In this document: positions 59,475 through 64,000 of the stretch, piece after piece | Position numbering within the stretch: position 1 is the stretch's first letter | Layout: each line of letters opens with the position of its first letter | DNA from: Dermanyssus gallinae | Lineage: Eukaryota > Arthropoda > Arachnida > Mesostigmata > Dermanyssidae | DNA: 64,000 bases | Assembly: GCA_003439945.1 (NCBI GenBank) | Contig: QVRM01002429.1 | Location: 62,001-126,000, forward strand | Reading direction: 5' to 3' | The notes under the pieces: model-generated | Database searches by the model: none | What the model was told of the DNA's origin: nothing | Seen by the model: the letters and a program-made list of their open reading frames with translations, nothing else | Translations under genes and position numbers: made by a program

Positions 59475-61380
59475 GGTGCACAATTCGGTCATGCTTTGAT
59501 GCATTCGATTCGAAGCATTCGCGCGCTTTTCTCTCTCTGGCCGCCGCCATTTGCCCGGCGGGAATAGTCCCAAAAGGTCCCTATGGCTATCGAGAATGAG
59601 ACAAGAGAGAGAGAGAGAGATGGAACATTTACATTCGTAGAGCAGCTCGAGCACCTATGGCCAGCGATATACGTGCGAAGGGACGGTAAACGAAGAGGAG
59701 CGAAATGGCGATCCTACTCTATCTGGCAATAGCTTCGAATGATACGTCTCGCCATTAGCCAGAGTTGCGTTGGGTGGCCTTTGCGGGCCATTTCGCCGTA
59801 AGCGCCGTTTTAGTGATACAGGTAGTATGCAGACATGTCCTGTAACGTATGGCGAACGTTAGTATTCCTCCATTCAATTGGTTGGTCAGTCAGCTTGTAG
59901 TCGAGTCATTGAGTCGCATTTGTTGAACGCGTCTGCCGCAGCGGAGGCACAGCGAAAAGTAGCCTCATGGCAAAAACTCCTCTTCATGCATTCGCACAAT
60001 TTATAATAGGCAAATAGAGACGGATGTATATATATATATATATATATATACAAACTCTCCAGCTTTTTGATCGTGGCCAACTGACTTGGCTTACTCTAGT
60101 GCGCCTAGGCAGTAGCTGAGATAGGACAAGTATAGAATACCCATGTGCTCGACCAACGATATTGCCTTCAAGATCGCTTTGTAAGACGGTCTCAACTATG
60201 ACACCGGATACAGAGCTGTTCATCGCACAAGCCGGCCACTGCGCTTTCTCTGTAATAACTGCCGATGGATTGACCGCGTGAAATTGCTGAAAGGCCCTAG
60301 CTTCTATAAGGAAAAGTACACGTGGGCAAATGGAGAGACCAGCTAGGTTATGCCTATTGCGTAGAGAGACCTACCTCGAAAGACTTAACGGGCTTGCCTC
60401 ACTTCTTGCATGTTTTACGCAGCATACATCGACGGACAATTAAAACACAAATCTTGCGAAAGTGTCACCTGGTAATTCTAGGATACGTATTGCATGCGGT
60501 TGACGCTCGAACGTTAGAATCATATTATTTTACGCGCCTGTTATGAGTAGTATAAGCGCCACACGAGAAATTTCAACGCTGATCAGCTCATTATTTTTTT
60601 TGGGCCACAACGAGTGTCGCAGAAAACTGCCAATTGTAAGAGGCCCTTGACACATTCTACACTGTTTACCCAAATAAGACTTGTACTACTTGATATTTTA
60701 CAACTAAGTGAGAAATCGTAAATCTCTACGAAAAGGTGCAGCAGCGAGCCTTGCGCAACTCACTGAGAGTTGTGTGGTCTTACGAGTTAAAGATACTTTA
60801 AAGGTGCTGAGAAGCCGAGGCGATAGAGCGTTTCCGCGTTTTTCTAATCGACGCTTTTCAAGAAAACTGTCCCTTTCTCTCTGTGAGATAGCACCGCAAA
60901 AAATGTTTATCGAGCACAACCCGGGCTGTCAGACTTACTCTCAGTCTAGTTACGCCCAAGATCACCAGGGACTTTATCCGGTTGGCTTTACCCAATGCTG
61001 CAGTCTTGGTGTATGTTAAGACTAGAAATATCTAAAAACAACCGATAGAGTAGTCAGCACGAAAGAATGTTGCCTAGGTTACGTATTTAGTCAACAACAG
61101 TCAGCTGATGTCCCCCGCGTGTAGTAATAACAATGTAAACAAACGCGCCGGCACGTTATCGATTCGAAGTTTCAAACACACTTGGGGGCCGCTTGATCTA
61201 CGCGAGTCAAGGGCCCGACGCCCTGCAACACGAGTCCCCGAACCTGTCAATCAGAATCGTGTTAGTGCAAGAGTTGGCGAGAATTAAAAACATTTTTTAG
61301 GAGGTTGTTTTTAATCCTAGACCATCTTTCGCCGCTTACGGGCTTGGAATTAATCCTGAGGCATATCGTCCAAGCACCAG
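59475..61380. other. No gene recognised
   Basis: About 1.9 kb scanned on both strands. A (TA)12 run lies at 60027-60050. Short frames (60-103 codons) have no domain. Confidence 0.4.
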
Positions 61381-61387
61381 AAGAGTC

Positions 61388-61588
61388 GGAGATGTTGAGA
61401 TATCTAGGGTTTCCCCAACAGTTCTAGTGGCAATATGGACGCTGACCTTTAGCGGTATAATTTATCATCTATTCTAAATGAAGTATCTTGAATTTCGATT
61501 AACAACAGGGATCGAACCGGCGCCATCCCGGTAGGTGACAACCATGACTAGCATACTTGTCTCTTAAACCACGCCGCCACACGGGAAG
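61388..61588 (-). mobile_element. tRNA-derived SINE, family 2, copy 2
   Basis: On the minus strand the head is TGTGGCGGCGTGGTTTAAG and the B-box is GGTTCGATCCCTG (near 61517-61505). The body ends AACTGTTGGGGAAACCC near 61422-61406. It matches the copy at 7800-8000 in order and words, at lower identity in the middle. Confidence 0.7.
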
Positions 61589-61825
61589 ATTGAAGTCGCA
61601 TCTGCCGCGGGGGCCAATTGTCCAGGAGCACATGAAGAAAACTTGAATACCTGACATCTAAACTACGATAGTAAATATTGTAATTTGCACTTACCCAATA
61701 TAAAGCAAAATAAACGTTGGTGATGTATATATATTTTTTTAGATGTTTAATTATTTTATTCAATTCGGTATTATTGCAATTGTAATTTTTTGCCCAACTG
61801 GTCCCACGCCGTGACTTAGACAACT

Positions 61826-61826
61826 A

Positions 61827-61865
<39 letters not shown>

Positions 61866-61884
61866 CGGAAAGAGAGAGATATAT
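61826..61884. repeat. (TA)n then (AG)n compound microsatellite
   Basis: TA to 61849, then AGAGAG to about 61880. Confidence 0.95.
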
Positions 61885-62398
61885 TAAATGAACGTACAAC
61901 TTGCTAATCTACGCAGTTATCCAATATTTTGAGGAGGGAACTGTTTTGGTTAGGCTGACAATGAAGTTACAATTAGGAGATGAAAACGTCGGAACTGATT
62001 GAGTATATGCTGTTATTTCGTGATTATTTGTATTTCTTGCATTACGTCCGAGACTACATGCACTTGTTCGTGATGTTACACGAGCAGCTCGAAAGAGCAG
62101 TTACTATTACCCATATTAGATACTATTATACATAATCTGTAGCGATCTTGTTGTATGCATTTAAGTAAGTCAGGCATACTGCCAACAGGTTCCGGCAGCA
62201 GCAGAGCGCAGCATTTGGCGATCACATCACTGATCGAATGCACCTCGCAGACTTCGTAGATGAGATTCTTCAGGGGGGTGCGTCATTGTGTGTAAGTGCT
62301 CAATGGTATTACTGAACCGCGCATACATGAGCGCGTGTCATAAAGCCTTTGTGATTGCTATAGAATAGCAGTATGAACGCTACAATGAATGTATTGCC
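61885..62398. other. No feature seen
   Basis: No gene or repeat was recognised before the tandem duplication. Confidence 0.4.
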
Positions 62399-62811
62399 AC
62401 ATAGCGTAGTCGCAAAGTAACGCTACTAAAATCCAGGACTGTGCTGTGGTGAAGGGATCCTATAACTGGCAGTGCATCTAAATCGCAATGCCGGTTCGAC
62501 GGAGTATGTCAATAATGCCGCCAATTTTCCTATTGGTACCTTCGAAAGCAGCACATAGGCTAATCATAGAATTGCCCGAGGATGTCTGTAACGTCCAAAA
62601 TGACACATAGCGTGGCTGCAAAGTAACGCTGGTAAAATCCAGGACTGTGCTGTGGTGAAGTGATCTTATAACAACTGTCAGTGCATTTAAATCGCAATGC
62701 CGGTTCGACGGAGTCCTTCATTAAAGCTGCCAGTTCTCCTATTGGTACCTTCGGTAGCAGTACAGAGGCCAACTACCGAATTGCTGAGGACGCCTGTAAC
62801 GTGCAAAATGA
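62399..62811. repeat. 206-bp tandem duplication
   Basis: Unit 1 begins ACATAGCGTAGTCGCAAAGT at 62399 and unit 2 ACATAGCGTGGCTGCAAAGT at 62605. They are about 85% identical by eye, including GAACGG-free words such as AAATCGCAATGCCGGTTCGA and CCTATTGGTACCTTCG in both. The frames through it (70-157 codons, minus) have no recognised domain; whether it once coded is unknown. Confidence 0.85.
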
Positions 62812-63380
62812 CACCCATGACGTTCAAAGCGGAACCCGTCACGGTGCTTCTACAGAAGCGGTCTCCAGTGCTGCCGGCATGTAGCGGCGATAAGCCCGCT
62901 TTAACAGCAGTTACAGCAGCTGAGCAAGACTGATGTGACGAAAATGAACATGTTGACAGTCTTAGTAGCAAGAAGGCCGTCAGCTGGGGAAGAGACAGCG
63001 GAGAGCGGCAACGGCGTTGACAGCGCGGTTCCAATTGCAGCCGATTCCGGGATAATTGTAGATCATACAAAACAACTAAGTGGTTGTTAGTGGAACGCCG
63101 CTTAAGGACGGGAATGATTTCGAAGGGTGTGAAGTGGGCGATGGGGGAAACCTGTGGCATCCAAAAAGAAGGAAGATATTACCACGGTTCAAGTCAAGTG
63201 AAGAAGTGACGCAGCAAGATCTTCAGCCAAAAACAATCAGTTGGAAAGAAACTTCAAGGCCGTTCCGGTGAAAGTCCTGTGGTGTTTATTCGTTAGTCAC
63301 CTACTATTGTCTCTCTATTTGCCATTCTTGCCGAGCCCTACTACTTGCTGCCCTTACGGAGCAGCATTACTCAGACCCTA
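62812..63380. other. No feature seen
   Basis: The DNA is moderately GC-rich with open frames on both strands but no identifiable domain. Confidence 0.35.
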
Positions 63381-63381
63381 A

Positions 63382-63488
63382 AATATGATACCTAAAAAAA
63401 TAAAAAATTATCCAGAATATGATACCTAAAAAAATAAAAAATAAATTCCTGAGTATGATACCTGTTACCAGGTATCATACTCAGGAAT
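63382..63488. repeat. Repeated TATGATACCT words ending in a perfect palindrome
   Basis: ATATGATACCTAAAAAAATA occurs at about 63384 and again about 35 bp later. A perfect inverted repeat follows: arm ATTCCTGAGTATGATACCTG at 63445-63464, loop TTAC, complementary arm at 63469-63488. The same TATGATACCT word is in both the direct and inverted copies. Confidence 0.92.
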
Positions 63489-63582
63489 AGCAAAAGGACA
63501 AAGATGTATATTAGGTATGTAATATGTATATAGGGATACATTTCGTAGCAAAAATGTGTCCTAATATTTTCACCTAACAATT

Positions 63583-64000
63583 AAGCGTGTTGTGGGGTAC
63601 GGCAGGGCGGCCCGTATTGGCCTGTTTATTTCTGCATTGGATTATATGAGCTTCAAGCACGATTGCAGTCAAAATTATGACCGCGATACTTAGACGATGG
63701 GCTGCCTGCGATTTGCCCGTTGCCCTCTCCAATATTATGAGGGTCCAAACTTTCAGAGCTACCTCGCGTCTAAAAATCAACGACAAAAATGTAAGCTTTT
63801 TGTTATATCGTACGACGACAGCGACGTGGCGGCCGTCGCAGTACGAGCAAAACTACTCCATATTAGGCGGTTAGCAGGGGAAAACTCAAGTTGCTAGATG
63901 CGCCATTAACTTATGCAGCAGTTAAGGGCGCCATCCAAAGAAAACTCACAGACGCCAAACCGTGGTGCAATAGATTAAACATCTAGACGCATCCTAATCC
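63583..64000 (+). pseudogene. Non-LTR RT relic, continuing past the right edge
   Basis: The plus strand at 63594-63660 reads GVRQGGPYWPVYFCIGLYEL, a good match to the GVRQGDPLSPLLF block of LINE RTs. Shifted frames downstream give LFVISYDDSDVAAVA, where YADD would be, and APLTYAAVKGAIQRKLTDAK. The sequence is interrupted by stops and runs off the window. The clade is undecided. Confidence 0.5.

Noticed and set aside
63382..63488. CRISPR array or bacterial terminator
   Set aside because: There are only two or three A-rich repeats and one palindrome, in clearly eukaryotic DNA; no spacer structure.

Overview
The window looks like nuclear DNA of an arthropod, possibly a chelicerate such as a mite or tick; that placement is inference from the mix of elements, not proven. 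It is intron-dominated: very long non-coding stretches, abundant (TA)n microsatellites, decayed non-LTR retrotransposons, mariner relics, LTR-element remnants and tRNA-derived SINEs. No bacterial-style operons, ribosome binding sites or CRISPR arrays are seen. Most open frames of 60-100 codons are chance frames and are left out.

The only host gene I can support is a secreted carbonic anhydrase-related protein (CARP, the CA10/CA11 and insect CARPA/B group) on the minus strand. Two exons are visible: 39811-39861 and 10288-10424. Both have clean splice sites and their phases match exactly across a 29,386-bp intron (10425-39810). Everything between 10.4 and 39.8 kb therefore sits inside one CARP intron. 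DNA above 39.86 kb should be the preceding intron or the 5' flank; the start codon and signal-peptide core were not found. DNA below 10.29 kb is the following intron; the next coding exon was not found and probably lies left of the window.

Layout. 0.56-5.74 kb: an R1-clade-like non-LTR retrotransposon, minus strand, with intact gag-like ORF1 and an ORF2 broken by several frameshifts. 6.2-7.3 kb: an endonuclease/RT relic. 7.8-8.4 kb: a nested array of two tRNA-derived SINE families with one perfect 16-bp target-site duplication. 10.3-10.4 kb: CARP exon. 11.3-12.6 kb: a 5'-truncated RT element. 12.7-13.0 kb: a microsatellite-bearing tandem repeat. 18.2-22.8 kb: BEL/Pao-like LTR remnants with a SINE and a non-LTR element nested inside. 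25.1 kb: a 3'-end copy of that non-LTR family. 26.0-26.7 kb: mariner relic. 27-37.6 kb: GC-richer DNA full of trinucleotide runs. 39.8 kb: CARP exon next to a 108-bp tandem duplication. 40.3-41.0 kb: a second mariner lineage. 43.7-44.6, 45.9-47.3 and 49.4-50.0 kb: further RT relics. 51.0 and 53.4 kb: two copies of an unidentified 275-bp repeat. 54.2-58.6 kb: a nearly full-length two-ORF non-LTR element whose ORF2 carries a C2H2 finger, an RT with YLDD, and the zinc motif of a restriction-like endonuclease. 61.4 kb: a SINE. 62.4-62.8 kb: a 206-bp tandem duplication. 63.4 kb: a perfect 20-bp palindrome. 63.6-64.0 kb: the start of another RT relic.

The most notable observations are the two-ORF RLE-type element at 54.2-58.6 kb, and the fact that it and the unrelated R1-like element share one leader plan: a tRNA-like segment, a T-run, an ATTT-rich stretch, then ORF1.
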